NCBI GenBank assembly: GCA_018269005.1 | Contig: JAFDVK010000012.1 | Coordinates: 310,001 to 374,000 of the forward strand | Length of the DNA: 64,000 nucleotides | Reading direction: 5' to 3' | Source: Acidobacteriota bacterium | GTDB taxonomy: Bacteria > Acidobacteriota > Blastocatellia > Pyrinomonadales > Pyrinomonadaceae | Part shown: piece by piece, positions 43,206 to 52,119 of the stretch | Numbering within the stretch: the stretch's first letter is position 1 | Layout: the number at the start of each line of letters is the position of its first letter | The notes under the pieces: model-generated | Seen by the model: only the letters and a program-made list of their open reading frames with translations | Told to the model about the DNA's origin: nothing | The model's database searches: none | Program-made: the position numbers and the translations under genes

Positions 43206-43615
43206 AGGCGGTCATCGTTGATACAGGAGCGATCGTTGCCCTGTTAAGTAAGAATGATCAGTGGAGAACACGAGCCCTCGATATCTTCGAGACGCTGGAT
43301 GCGACCCTGCTGACCTGCGAATCTGCTATCACCGAATGCTGTTTCCTGCTGCGGAATACGCACAACGGCGAAAGGATCGTACTCGATCTGATAAGTTCAA
43401 ATGCCTTGACCATCGACTTTTCGATAAGCGAGCATATAGATAATATCGCCGCGCTTATGCAAAAATATCGCTCGGTGCCGATGTCGCTAGCGGACGCCTG
43501 CCTTGTAAGGATGAGCGAGGTCTTAGATGCACCGATCTTTACCTTTGACAGGGATTTTGAGGTCTATCGACGGCACGGGCGGAAAAGGATACCTCTTATC
43601 GGTATTGGTGACTGA
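43202..43615 (+). CDS. PIN-domain toxin (VapC-like RNase)
   Basis: A 137-residue protein with the PIN acidic residues: VIVDTGAIVALLS (Asp7), SAITECCFLL (Glu), SLADACLVRMSE (Asp) and FTFDRDFEVYRRH (Asp). VapC toxins cleave tRNA or rRNA in a metal-dependent way. It overlaps the antitoxin upstream by 4 bp and mnmG downstream by 1 bp (TGATG), so mnmG translation may be coupled to it. Confidence 0.88.
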   Translation: MKAVIVDTGAIVALLSKNDQWRTRALDIFETLDATLLTCESAITECCFLLRNTHNGERIVLDLISSNALTIDFSISEHIDNIAALMQKYRSVPMSLADACLVRMSEVLDAPIFTFDRDFEVYRRHGRKRIPLIGIGD

Positions 43616-45489
43616 TGAGTTTTGACGAGAATTTTGATGTGATCGTGATAGGAGCGGGGCACGCCGGCTGCGAGGCCGCGTCTGCCTCGGCGCGCATGGG
43701 CGCCGAGACGGCGCTCGTCACGCTCAATCTCGATCTCATCGGACAGATGTCGTGCAATCCCGCGATCGGCGGGATCGCAAAGGGCCACGTTGTTCGCGAG
43801 ATCGATGCGCTCGGCGGAATCATGGGCCGAGTGATAGATCGAACCGGAATTCAGTTCCGTCTTTTGAACAGTTCGCGCGGGCCGGCGGTGCAGTCGCCGC
43901 GTGCACAGGCCGACCGTTCGCTTTACCGGACCGAGATGCGGCGTGTACTCGAAGCGACGCCGAATCTCACGCTAAAGCAAGGTGCCGTCGTCTCGCTAAT
44001 TGTTGAGAATAGGCAAGTTATCGGCGTAGAGCTCGAGGATACGCGGCGCTTTTCGGCGAAAGCGGTCGTCATCGCGACGGGCACGTTCTTGAACGGAACG
44101 ATACACACCGGGCGACGGACGTTCTCTGCTGGTCGTTCAGGCGAACCGGCTTCGATCGAATTGGCGGAGAATCTTAAGGAGCTCGGCTTTCCGGTCGGAC
44201 GCTTGAAAACCGGTACACCGCCGAGGCTTGATGGCCGCACAATTGATTGGGACGCCTTCGAGCGGCAGGCACCAGACGAAAAACCCGTCGCTTTCTCCTT
44301 CTCGACGGACAAGATCGAGCAGCCGCAGGTCGATTGCTTCATCGGTTACACGACGAGCGCCGTGCACGATGCGATTCGCGGGAATTTGAACCAATCGCCG
44401 CTCTATTCAGGGAAGATCAAAGGGATCGGACCGCGATATTGTCCCTCGATCGAGGACAAGGTCGTGAAATTCGCGGGGAAGGATAGGCATCAGCTTTTCC
44501 TCGAACCCGAAGGCCACAACACCAACGAGGTCTATCTGAACGGATTTTCGACCTCGCTGCCCGCCGGTCTGCAGCAGGAATTGCTGCGGATGATCGAGGG
44601 TTTTGGCGAGGTGAGCATCATTCGGCCGGGGTATGCGATTGAATATGATTTCGTGGATCCGCGTGAACTGCGGCCCACGATGGAGACGACGCGGTTCGAC
44701 GGGCTTTTCCTTGCCGGGCAGATCAATGGCACCACAGGCTATGAAGAGGCAGCCTGTCAAGGGTTTCTTGCAGGCGTAAATGCTGCAAACAAAGTACTTA
44801 GCCGTCCTGTGTTCACGCTTGGCCGAGATGAAGCGTATATTGGCGTGCTTGCCGATGACCTGATACGCCACGGAGTCGATGAGCCATATAGGTTGTTTAC
44901 CTCGCGGGCCGAAGCTCGTTTGAGGTTGCGGCACGACAACGCCGACGAGCGGCTTTTGCCGAAGGGTCGAGTGCTTGGATTGATCGATGACGTTGACTGG
45001 CAGCGGTTCAATGCAAAGCGCGATCGCATCGCTGAGATCCGCAATGCTATCGATCAGACCCGATTCCGACGCTCAAGCCCGCAGTATGCAGCGGCCGCCC
45101 AGCTGCTCGGCACTGATCTTGGAGATTCTTTTCTACTTTCGCATCTTGCGATGCGGCAGGGCATCAATGCGGAGTTTATCGCCCGCCTTTTGCCGATCGA
45201 GAATGCAAAGATGGGCGATATCGAGACGGCGTTGGCTGACTCGATGTATTCGGGATATATCGCGAAGCAGGCCGTGGCCGCAGAGCGCGTGAATCATCAT
45301 GATTTGCTGCGAGTCCCCGAAAGTCTCGATTTCCGGGAGATCGGCGGTCTTTCGAACGAAATGATCGAACGGCTCGAACGTGCGGGTCCGCGAACGTTCG
45401 CGCAGGTGCGGACGGTGCCTGGGTTGACACACGCGGCGCTATCGACGGTTTTGGTGCATTTAACGGCTCTCCAGCACGCAAGGACGTGA
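43615..45489 (+). CDS. mnmG: tRNA uridine-5-carboxymethylaminomethyl modification enzyme MnmG
   Basis: A 624-residue flavoprotein. The FAD motif is VIVIGAGHAGCEAASASARM, with MSCNPAIGGIAKGHVVREID near the active site. GTFLNGTIHTGRRTFSAGRS, GTPPRLDGRTIDWDAFERQ and the C-terminal helical domain that contacts MnmE and tRNA are all present. It completes the MnmEG pathway with mnmE, from which the toxin-antitoxin pair separates it. rsmG, the usual next gene, is not found here. Confidence 0.97.
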   Translation: MSFDENFDVIVIGAGHAGCEAASASARMGAETALVTLNLDLIGQMSCNPAIGGIAKGHVVREIDALGGIMGRVIDRTGIQFRLLNSSRGPAVQSPRAQADRSLYRTEMRRVLEATPNLTLKQGAVVSLIVENRQVIGVELEDTRRFSAKAVVIATGTFLNGTIHTGRRTFSAGRSGEPASIELAENLKELGFPVGRLKTGTPPRLDGRTIDWDAFERQAPDEKPVAFSFSTDKIEQPQVDCFIGYTTSAVHDAIRGNLNQSPLYSGKIKGIGPRYCPSIEDKVVKFAGKDRHQLFLEPEGHNTNEVYLNGFSTSLPAGLQQELLRMIEGFGEVSIIRPGYAIEYDFVDPRELRPTMETTRFDGLFLAGQINGTTGYEEAACQGFLAGVNAANKVLSRPVFTLGRDEAYIGVLADDLIRHGVDEPYRLFTSRAEARLRLRHDNADERLLPKGRVLGLIDDVDWQRFNAKRDRIAEIRNAIDQTRFRRSSPQYAAAAQLLGTDLGDSFLLSHLAMRQGINAEFIARLLPIENAKMGDIETALADSMYSGYIAKQAVAAERVNHHDLLRVPESLDFREIGGLSNEMIERLERAGPRTFAQVRTVPGLTHAALSTVLVHLTALQHART

Positions 45490-45490
45490 A

Positions 45491-45550
45491 ATTGTGGTAC
45501 GTACCACATTCCGGATAAAAACCCTGAACAAATGTGGTACGTACCACATT
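45491..45550. promoter_or_regulatory. Two 20-bp palindromes upstream of parA
   Basis: ATTGTGGTACGTACCACATT (45491-45510) and the perfect palindrome AATGTGGTACGTACCACATT (45531-45550) are exactly 40 bp apart, about four helical turns. They lie 77 bp upstream of parA. They differ from the usual parS (TGTTTCACGTGAAACA). They may be operators of parAB, or a lineage-specific ParB site. Confidence 0.6.
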
Positions 45551-45626
45551 CCCGCCCGGTGTCACTTCGCGCTTGTCGGCCTTGCTATGGTAACTTAAAT
45601 ATTCTCGCTTCTTTGTTCGGAATTTC

Positions 45627-46388
45627 ATGGGAAAAGTTATTGCGATAGCAAATCAAAAGGGCGGCGTCGGCAAAACAACGACTGCCGTAAATTTAGCCGC
45701 AGGCCTTGCTGCCGAAAACTGCAAGGTCTTGCTGATCGATGGTGATCCTCAAGGAAATGCGACATCCGGATCGGGAATCGCTCGGGCAAACATCAAGAAA
45801 ACGCTGTATGACGCACTTATTCGCGGGGAATCGATCCGCGAAATGGTGCTTCCGACCGCGATCCAGAAGTTTTGGGTAGTGCCTTCGGACAAAAATCTTG
45901 CGGGTGCGGAGGTCGAACTTGTCGAGCGCGAGGATCGTGCCAGAGCGTTAAAGAAGATCATCGACCCGATCCGCGACTATTTTCATTACATCTTGATCGA
46001 CTGCCCGCCTTCACTAGGACTGCTGACACTGAACGGCCTGACTGCGGCGGATTCGCTCCTTGTGCCGATCCAATGTGAATATTACGCGCTCGAAGGCGTG
46101 ACCGAGCTTTTTGATACGCTCGCACGGCTGCGCCGCGAATTGAACCCTGAATTGGCTATCGAAGGGCTACTGCTTACAATGTTCGACGAGAGAACCAATC
46201 TCTCGACGGCAGTTGCGAAGGATCTTCGCGATTTCTATGGGACTCAGGTTCTTGAGACGGTAATTCCGCGAAACGTGCGGCTTGCCGAGGCGCCGAGTTT
46301 TGGCCAACCGATCTTTGTTTACGACCCGAAGTCAAAGGGTGCCGAGGCATATCAGCGACTTGCAAAGGAGATATTAACCCATGCCTAG
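45627..46388 (+). CDS. parA: Chromosome partitioning ATPase ParA (Soj)
   Basis: A 253-residue protein. The deviant Walker A KGGVGKTTTAVNLA starts at residue 11, Walker A' LLIDGDPQGNATSG follows, and Walker B is ILIDCPPSLGLLTLNGL. It has no N-terminal HTH, as in chromosomal ParA. It forms a DNA-bound gradient that moves ParB-parS complexes. It overlaps parB by 8 bp. Confidence 0.96.
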   Translation: MGKVIAIANQKGGVGKTTTAVNLAAGLAAENCKVLLIDGDPQGNATSGSGIARANIKKTLYDALIRGESIREMVLPTAIQKFWVVPSDKNLAGAEVELVEREDRARALKKIIDPIRDYFHYILIDCPPSLGLLTLNGLTAADSLLVPIQCEYYALEGVTELFDTLARLRRELNPELAIEGLLLTMFDERTNLSTAVAKDLRDFYGTQVLETVIPRNVRLAEAPSFGQPIFVYDPKSKGAEAYQRLAKEILTHA

Positions 46389-47280
46389 ACAATCTCTTGG
46401 CCGAGGCCTGTCGGCTCTGCTCGGTGACGAAAAGCCGGCCGCAAAGGAATCTACGATCCGCGATGCTGCCGCTCTTCCGACTCGCGTAAATGAACTAGAC
46501 ATTGATCTTATCGAACCAAACCCTGAGCAGCCGCGGGTGAATTTTGCCGACAATGAACTCGAGGAACTTGCCGCGTCGATCCGAGCTAACGGCATCGTTC
46601 AGCCGATCGTCGTCCGTCCGAAGGGTGAGAATCGATACCAGATCGTTGCCGGTGAACGCCGCTGGCGTGCGGCCCAGAAAGCCGGCCTACGGAAAGTGCC
46701 GGTTTCGGTGAGGGAAGTTTCGGATGAGAAATTGCTCGAGATCGCGCTGATCGAGAACATTCAGCGGCAGCAGCTGAACCCGATCGAAGAAGCAAATGCA
46801 TTCCGGAAACTCATTGATTCCATTGGACTTACACAAGAAGAGGTTGCAGAACGTGTCGGAAAAGAGCGTACGTTGATCACAACGACGATGCGGCTTTTGA
46901 AGTTGCCGGAAGCGGTCCAAAAGCACTTGATCGCCGGCAAACTGAGTTTGAGTCACGGTCGGGCATTGTTGATGAGCGATGATGCGGCTATGCAACGTTA
47001 TGTCGCTGATGACATCGTCGCGCAAGGGCTTTCCGTCCGCGAGGCCGAACGCCGAATCAAATCGGCGAAGCGCACGCCAAAGGAAAAGGCTGAACCACAA
47101 GCTCGCGTCGCCGATCCGAACGTAAAGGTCGCCGAAACGCGTATGATGCGGCATCTGAGTACGAACGTGAAGATCGTCCCATCCAAGAAAGGCACGGGCG
47201 GCAAGATCGAGATCGAGTATTACGGCATCGACGATCTCAATCGAATTTACGAGATGCTGACACATAAGAAAGGAGAGTAA
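46381..47280 (+). CDS. parB: ParB/Spo0J partition protein
   Basis: A 299-residue protein. The N-terminus is RQSLGRGLSALLGDEKP (ParA-stimulating). The CTP-binding ParB/Srx domain contains PEQPRVNF, ANGIVQPIVVRP and VAGERRWRAAQKAGL. The HTH domain (LTQEEVAERVGKERTLITTT) and a C-terminal dimerisation domain follow. It binds parS and spreads as a CTP-dependent clamp. It is in an operon with parA. Confidence 0.96.
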   Translation: MPRQSLGRGLSALLGDEKPAAKESTIRDAAALPTRVNELDIDLIEPNPEQPRVNFADNELEELAASIRANGIVQPIVVRPKGENRYQIVAGERRWRAAQKAGLRKVPVSVREVSDEKLLEIALIENIQRQQLNPIEEANAFRKLIDSIGLTQEEVAERVGKERTLITTTMRLLKLPEAVQKHLIAGKLSLSHGRALLMSDDAAMQRYVADDIVAQGLSVREAERRIKSAKRTPKEKAEPQARVADPNVKVAETRMMRHLSTNVKIVPSKKGTGGKIEIEYYGIDDLNRIYEMLTHKKGE

Positions 47281-47289
47281 GGACACGAT

Positions 47290-48309
47290 ATGCGTCTGAC
47301 CGAAATGGTCAACTGCGCCGGTTGAGTGGCAAAACTCGCACCAAGCGATCTTGCTCAAGTTTTGAGCAAACTGCCTCCACAGCCTAGCGAGAACGTGATC
47401 GTCGGATTTGAAACTTCTGACGATGCGGGTGTAATGCGCCTAAATGACGAGACGGCGTTAGTTCAGACTGTCGATTTCTTTACTCCGGTTTCGGATGATC
47501 CATTTGTTTACGGACAGGTTGCGGCGGTCAATGCTTTAAATGATGTTTATGCGATGGGCGGAAGGCCGCTATCGGCCCTTTCGATCGTTTGCTATCCGCA
47601 AAAAGGCGATTGGGATATTTTGAGTGAGATCCTGCTCGGCGGCCAAACGCAGATGAATTCCGAAGGCGTTGTAATTCTCGGCGGGCATTCGGTCGATGAC
47701 CAGGAAATGAAGTTCGGGTATGCCGTCACGGGAACTATTCATCCGGATCGCGTATTTACGAACGCCGGCGCAAGACCCGGGGATATACTCATTCTCACGA
47801 AACCGATCGGCACAGGCGCGATCAACACTGCGATCAAGCGCGGAGTCGCTTCGCAGGCAACGATCGACGCCGTAACAAAAACAATGACGACCTCCGCCCG
47901 AGAAGCGTCAAATGCAATGAGCTTGTCGGGAGCGAACGCGTGTACGGATGTGACCGGATTCGGGCTGCTTGGGCACGCGTTCGAGATGGCGAAAGCAAGC
48001 GGTGTGACGTTTGAGATCGACAGCGTAGATGTCCCGCTAATTATTGATACGCTTGAGCTTATTGGGCAGGGAATGCTTACCAGAGGCGACAAGAACAATA
48101 GGGTTTACACGGGCGACACTGTGAAGTTCGCGCCATCGGTGGGCGGCGTAATGCAGAGCGCGCTTTTTGACCCTCAGACAGCCGGCGGACTTCTTATCAG
48201 CACGACATCTGACGCGGCGGAGAATATACTAAAGAGTGTCGAGACGGCACGCGTCATCGGCCGAGTGAAGTCTCGTGTTGAGGAAGGCACGATGATCGAG
48301 GTCAGTTGA
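47290..48309 (+). CDS. selD: Selenide, water dikinase SelD (selenocysteine-containing)
   Basis: Translation should start at ATG 47290 and read MRLTEMVNCAG-Sec-VAKLAP, with an in-frame TGA at 47323-47325 as residue 12. An ORF finder stops there and begins at the next GTG. SelD commonly has Cys or Sec at this spot. Following regions fit SelD: TSDDAGVMRLNDETALVQTV, GGRPLSALSIVCYP, GGHSVDDQEMKFGYAVTG and DVTGFGLLGHAFEMA. The 339-residue product makes selenophosphate from selenide and ATP. A hairpin for Sec insertion follows the TGA. It starts 9 bp after parB. Confidence 0.93.
47351..47369 (+). promoter_or_regulatory. Putative bacterial SECIS hairpin of selD
   Basis: TTGCTCAA (47351-47358), loop GTT, TTGAGCAA (47362-47369): an 8-bp perfect stem whose loop lies about 34 bases after the UGA. 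Bacterial SECIS elements sit within the coding region right after UGA and are bound by SelB at the loop, so place and shape fit. Confidence 0.7.
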
Positions 48310-48322
48310 CGAGAGGAAACAA

Positions 48323-48718
48323 GTGGTACTTCTCATATTCGAATCTATCGGGACGCCCGAGCTTATGATGATCGGCCTTGCGGCTCTCATCTTCCTCGGG
48401 CCGCGTCGGCTGCCTGAGTTTGCACGCAAGGCCGGCAAGATGATGGCGGATTTCCGTGCAACGACGAACGAGTTTAAGGAGACCTGGGAGCGCGAGGTGA
48501 ATTTCGAGGAAGAAACGAAAGCTCTGCGGTTCGACGAGATCGAGAACGAGGTTGTCGAACGGCAAAAGGCGAACGAACATCTTTTGGCGCCCGTTGAACC
48601 GGAGATAAGAGAACTTGGCGCCGACGAGATCCCGGCAGCGATCCAAGAACAAGAAGCTGTGCCGGCGTCGTCACATACACGTTCCACCGACCCGAACGAT
48701 AAAAGGAATTGGCTCTAG
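48323..48718 (+). CDS. tatB: Twin-arginine translocase TatA/TatB subunit
   Basis: A protein of 131 residues from GTG 48323, behind GAGGAAAC. The N-terminal helix is followed by the FLGPRRLPEFARKAGKMMAD amphipathic segment (the FGPKKLP-type hinge). Then comes a charged, helical tail of about 80 residues, favouring TatB over TatA. It sits directly upstream of tatC. Whether it works as TatA, TatB or both cannot be decided, and no other copy is seen here. Confidence 0.85.
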   Translation: MVLLIFESIGTPELMMIGLAALIFLGPRRLPEFARKAGKMMADFRATTNEFKETWEREVNFEEETKALRFDEIENEVVERQKANEHLLAPVEPEIRELGADEIPAAIQEQEAVPASSHTRSTDPNDKRNWL

Positions 48719-48741
48719 ATCCTCCTCAACCTTCCCAACGA

Positions 48742-49818
48742 ATGGCAGATCCAACAGCAGAGATCGAAGAACAGCCCGGCAGCCAAATGTCCTTTTTGGA
48801 GCATTTGGATGAGCTGCGAAAGCGCCTTGTCCGCTCGGTGATCGTCATAGTTATCGCTTTTGGTGTTTGCTGGATATTTTCGGACAAGATCTACAATTTC
48901 CTTTCAGTCCCGATACGCGAGGCTCTTTCGGAGGCCTCGCGGCGGCAGCTGCCTGTCGAAGGCCGCACGGGTTCGGAGACGGTCCTTGCCCTTTCAAATA
49001 TTAAAGAAGGCGACAGCGGCCGGTATATCTTTGACCGCGCGACAAAGGTTGGAGCGACCGTTGTTTCGGCGGGTGCGAGCGTTGCTGCGACCGTGGCACG
49101 CGATGAGGCCGGCAAGATCGGGCTCTTTACGACGGAGCCGCTGATAACGAATAACGCGATCATCTCGGCGGGTGTTCGTCTTCCGATCGAATTTGACCAG
49201 ACCGCGATCGGCACGCCGAATTCCGACGAGCGGATGACCGTGACAACAACGGTCGAGCCCTTTACGCTCTATGCGACGGTAGCTTTGTATGCGGCCATCG
49301 CGGTATCGGTTCCGTTCCTGCTTTTTCAGATATGGGGCTTTATCTCGCCCGCTCTTTATAAGCACGAAAGGTCATACGTAACGCCGTTCATCGCACTTTC
49401 GTCTATCTCGTTCGTCGTCGGGGCGGCATTTGCGTATTACATACTCTTTCCGCCGGCAGCAAGGTATTTATTGGGGTTAGGGAGCGATTTTCAGCTGCTC
49501 CTAAAGGCGAGCGATTACCTTGATTTTATTACGATCATAATGCTCGCGATGGGCGGCATTTTTCAGATGCCCGCGATCACTTACGTTCTTGCGAGGATCG
49601 GCATCGTAACGCCAAAACTGCTGATAAAGCACTGGAAAATTTCGCTCGTGATAATAATGATCGTTGCTGCCGTGGTCTCACCTACGGGCGACATCCCCAA
49701 TATGATGTTGTTCGCTACGCCGATGATGGCACTTTATGTGGTGTCGATCTTTGTTGCCTGGTTCTTTGGCAAACGACGCCGAACGGATGCCGAAGCCCAA
49801 GAAAATACAACCATTTAA
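48742..49818 (+). CDS. tatC: Twin-arginine translocase subunit TatC with an enlarged first periplasmic loop
   Basis: A protein of 358 residues from ATG 48742. Typical N-terminus: MSFLEHLDELRKRLVRSVIV. Six helices are visible, including LYAAIAVSVPFLLFQIWGFI and PALYKHERSYVTPF. Between helix 1 and 2 lies an insertion of about 110 residues (SEASRRQLPVEGRTGSETV ... ERMTVTTTVEPFTLYATV), whereas TatC normally has a short loop and totals about 250 residues. The FAD oxidase at 56492 (S-R-R-E-L-L) is a possible substrate. A TTG start overlapping tatB (48709) is also open. Confidence 0.93.
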   Translation: MADPTAEIEEQPGSQMSFLEHLDELRKRLVRSVIVIVIAFGVCWIFSDKIYNFLSVPIREALSEASRRQLPVEGRTGSETVLALSNIKEGDSGRYIFDRATKVGATVVSAGASVAATVARDEAGKIGLFTTEPLITNNAIISAGVRLPIEFDQTAIGTPNSDERMTVTTTVEPFTLYATVALYAAIAVSVPFLLFQIWGFISPALYKHERSYVTPFIALSSISFVVGAAFAYYILFPPAARYLLGLGSDFQLLLKASDYLDFITIIMLAMGGIFQMPAITYVLARIGIVTPKLLIKHWKISLVIIMIVAAVVSPTGDIPNMMLFATPMMALYVVSIFVAWFFGKRRRTDAEAQENTTI

Positions 49819-49898
49819 GGGGTTTTCGCATCTTGAATTGTTGTGGTGTACGCATTAGAATCTCGTGAAGACGATAGACCTCACCAAAGAGTTGAGTT

Positions 49899-51521
49899 AT
49901 GAAGTTTGAAATAATTCGAAAATTGACGCTTTCTGCAGCATTTTTGACGCTTGCAGCGATACCGGCGGTCGCCCAGAAGGCAAAACCGACGCCTGATCGC
50001 GACCCGAGCACGAACGCGCGAAACGTTAAGCCTGAGTTGAAGGAAGCCTATAAAAAATGGCTTGAGCGGGATGTGCCTTACATCATCACGCCGGAAGAAA
50101 AGCGTGCCTTCAAGGCGCTTGCGACGGACGAAGAACGTGAGAACTTCATCGAAAATTTCTGGCGCCGCCGCGACCCGAATCCTGATACTGAGGAGAATGA
50201 ATTCCGCGAGGAGTATTATGAGCGGATCGCATACGCGAACGAACATTTCGCATCGGGAATCCCCGGATGGCGAACCGACCGCGGCCGCGTTTACATCGCG
50301 TGGGGCAAGCCGGATTCGGTCGAATCGCATCCGACCGGTGAAGTTTACGATCGTCCGAATTATGAAGGCGGCGGATCGACGACCACCTACGCATACGAGA
50401 CGTGGTATTACCGCCATCTTGACGGTATTGGCGATGGCCTCGAGATCGAGTTCGTCGACCCGACCGGAACTGGCGAATATCGTCTTGCACGCGATGCTTA
50501 CGAAAAGGACGCGATGGCGATGGTGCCCGGCGGAGGCATGACCGCGAGCGAGTTGATGGGCAACACGACCAAAGCGATGCGCGACGGCGTTTACTACGGC
50601 AACAATTCGTATATCCGCGAGCAGGACAACCCGTTCCGCAGGCTAGAGATCCAGAACGGACTCTTTTCGCCAAAAAACAATAAGTTCAGCGACCTCGCAA
50701 CTCTCGCGACCGACTCGCCTGTCATCGACTCGAACCCGATAGACTTCGATATTCGCATCGACTATTTCCGACAGTCGGAGAGCCAGGTGATGACGACATT
50801 TACCGTCCAGGCTGACAACAAAGAGCTGAAATTTATGCCCAAAGGCGGCCTCGAAACCGCCGAGATGAATATCTTCGGGCGAATCACGAGCGTTTCGCAG
50901 CGTCGCTCGGGCACATTTGAAGATTCGGTATCGACGAATGCGACGGTTGACGAGCTTGCGGATATGCGTGACCGCAAGTCGGTTTATCAAAAGGCCATCG
51001 CCCTCTCACCCGGCATCTACAAGGTGCAGGTGATAGTTCGTGATGTCAACACGGGAACGAAAGGCGTTCGCGAGATCGGATTCACGGTTCCGAAGTACGA
51101 CTCGAAGAAGCTTTCGACATCGACAATGATCCTTGCTTCGAAGCTTCGCACGACGACCGATCGCGATATCGGCGGATCGTTCATTATCGGTAGTGCAAAG
51201 GTGATCCCGAATATGAGCGGTGTGTTCACGCAAGGCCAGGACGTCGGCTTCTATATGCAGGTCTATAATGCACAGATCGATCAGACCACGCTGCGTCCTG
51301 CCGTCGATGTTACATATACATTGGTAAAGGATGGAAAAGAGCTTCTTAAACAACCGGAAGACTGGAGCGGTCTGAGCGATTCCGGACAACGTTTGACGCT
51401 GGCTCGGATCCTTCCCGGTGCAGGCCTTCCGCTTGGAACTTATGAGCTGAAGATCGACATAAAGGATCGCGTCTCCGGCCAGGAGATCAAGAACAGCGAA
51501 AAGTTCACGGTCGTGAAATAG
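49899..51521 (+). CDS. GWxTD domain exported protein
   Basis: A 540-residue protein with a signal peptide (LTLSAAFLTLAAIPAVAQ). The N-terminal half holds the GWxTD domain: WLERDVPYIITPEEKRAFKA, ENFIENFWRRRDPNPDTEEN and IPGWRTDRGRVYIAWGKPD. The C-terminal half is beta-rich (FTVQADNKELKF, VDVTYTLVKDGKELL). GWxTD proteins are frequent in Acidobacteriota and Bacteroidota and have no known activity. It ends at a good terminator. Confidence 0.9.
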   Translation: MKFEIIRKLTLSAAFLTLAAIPAVAQKAKPTPDRDPSTNARNVKPELKEAYKKWLERDVPYIITPEEKRAFKALATDEERENFIENFWRRRDPNPDTEENEFREEYYERIAYANEHFASGIPGWRTDRGRVYIAWGKPDSVESHPTGEVYDRPNYEGGGSTTTYAYETWYYRHLDGIGDGLEIEFVDPTGTGEYRLARDAYEKDAMAMVPGGGMTASELMGNTTKAMRDGVYYGNNSYIREQDNPFRRLEIQNGLFSPKNNKFSDLATLATDSPVIDSNPIDFDIRIDYFRQSESQVMTTFTVQADNKELKFMPKGGLETAEMNIFGRITSVSQRRSGTFEDSVSTNATVDELADMRDRKSVYQKAIALSPGIYKVQVIVRDVNTGTKGVREIGFTVPKYDSKKLSTSTMILASKLRTTTDRDIGGSFIIGSAKVIPNMSGVFTQGQDVGFYMQVYNAQIDQTTLRPAVDVTYTLVKDGKELLKQPEDWSGLSDSGQRLTLARILPGAGLPLGTYELKIDIKDRVSGQEIKNSEKFTVVK

Positions 51522-51549
51522 CTTCGGCGCTTTTTCAACGACGAGTGAG

Positions 51550-51589
51550 GGATGGGCTTTGTCTTCTTGGACGAGGCCCGTCCTTTTTT
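51550..51589 (+). terminator. Rho-independent terminator of the GWxTD gene
   Basis: GGATGGGCTT pairs (one G-T wobble) with AGGCCCGTCC across a short loop and is followed by TTTTTT (51584-51589). It lies 28 bp after the stop codon. Confidence 0.85.
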
Positions 51590-51611
51590 CGGAATTTGCG
51601 AAGAGCAAAGA

Positions 51612-51725
51612 ATGACAAACCGCCGGAACTTCGGTATATTCGTTCTCGTATTGATTTCGGTGTATAAAGTTTTACAAGGTTTCGGCGCGGGACAGAACCG
51701 CACTTTTCGTTCACCCGACAAATAA
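51612..51725 (+). CDS. Possible 37-residue single-helix peptide
   Basis: ATG 51612 to TAA 51725: MTNRRNFGIFVLVLISVYKV followed by a polar tail (FGAGQNRTFRSPDK). It reads as a small membrane peptide and is preceded by a GAAGAG-like ribosome site. No family known, and it could be chance. Confidence 0.3.
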   Translation: MTNRRNFGIFVLVLISVYKVLQGFGAGQNRTFRSPDK

Positions 51726-51747
51726 GCAATCTTCTTCTTTTGACGCG

Positions 51748-52119
51748 ATGATCGTTGGCACTGAATGGCTGATCGAAGCTTCAGGCTGCGACCCGGAGAT
51801 ACTTCGGGACGAGGCCGTCGTGCGCGAAATATTTGTGCGCGTGATCAATGACCTAGGGCTGAACTCGATCGGCTCTGTCTGGCATAAATTCCCGGGCGAA
51901 GGCGGTGTTACGGGCCTCGTTGCGTTGACCGAATCTCACCTTGCCTGCCACACGTATCCCGAACACGGTACTGCGACCTTCAACCTATATTGCTGCCGCA
52001 CACGTCCCGAATGGACTTGGGATGCGAACCTCAAAAAGACACTTGATGCCGCCGAAGTTCGCGTTACAAGAATAGAACGCGGCCGCGATCAAACGGATGC
52101 GGCAGGAGGCGGCAGGTGA
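51748..52119 (+). CDS. speD: S-adenosylmethionine decarboxylase proenzyme (SpeD-like)
   Basis: A 123-residue protein. The self-cleavage site is LTESHLACHTYPEHG, where cleavage before Ser generates the pyruvoyl group; downstream His/Cys catalytic residues are in place (LACHTYPE). This is the short bacterial class 1b form. It supplies decarboxylated AdoMet, the aminopropyl donor, to the synthase encoded at 54550. It overlaps the DUF4178 gene by 4 bp and starts a tightly packed cluster. Confidence 0.88.
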   Translation: MIVGTEWLIEASGCDPEILRDEAVVREIFVRVINDLGLNSIGSVWHKFPGEGGVTGLVALTESHLACHTYPEHGTATFNLYCCRTRPEWTWDANLKKTLDAAEVRVTRIERGRDQTDAAGGGR

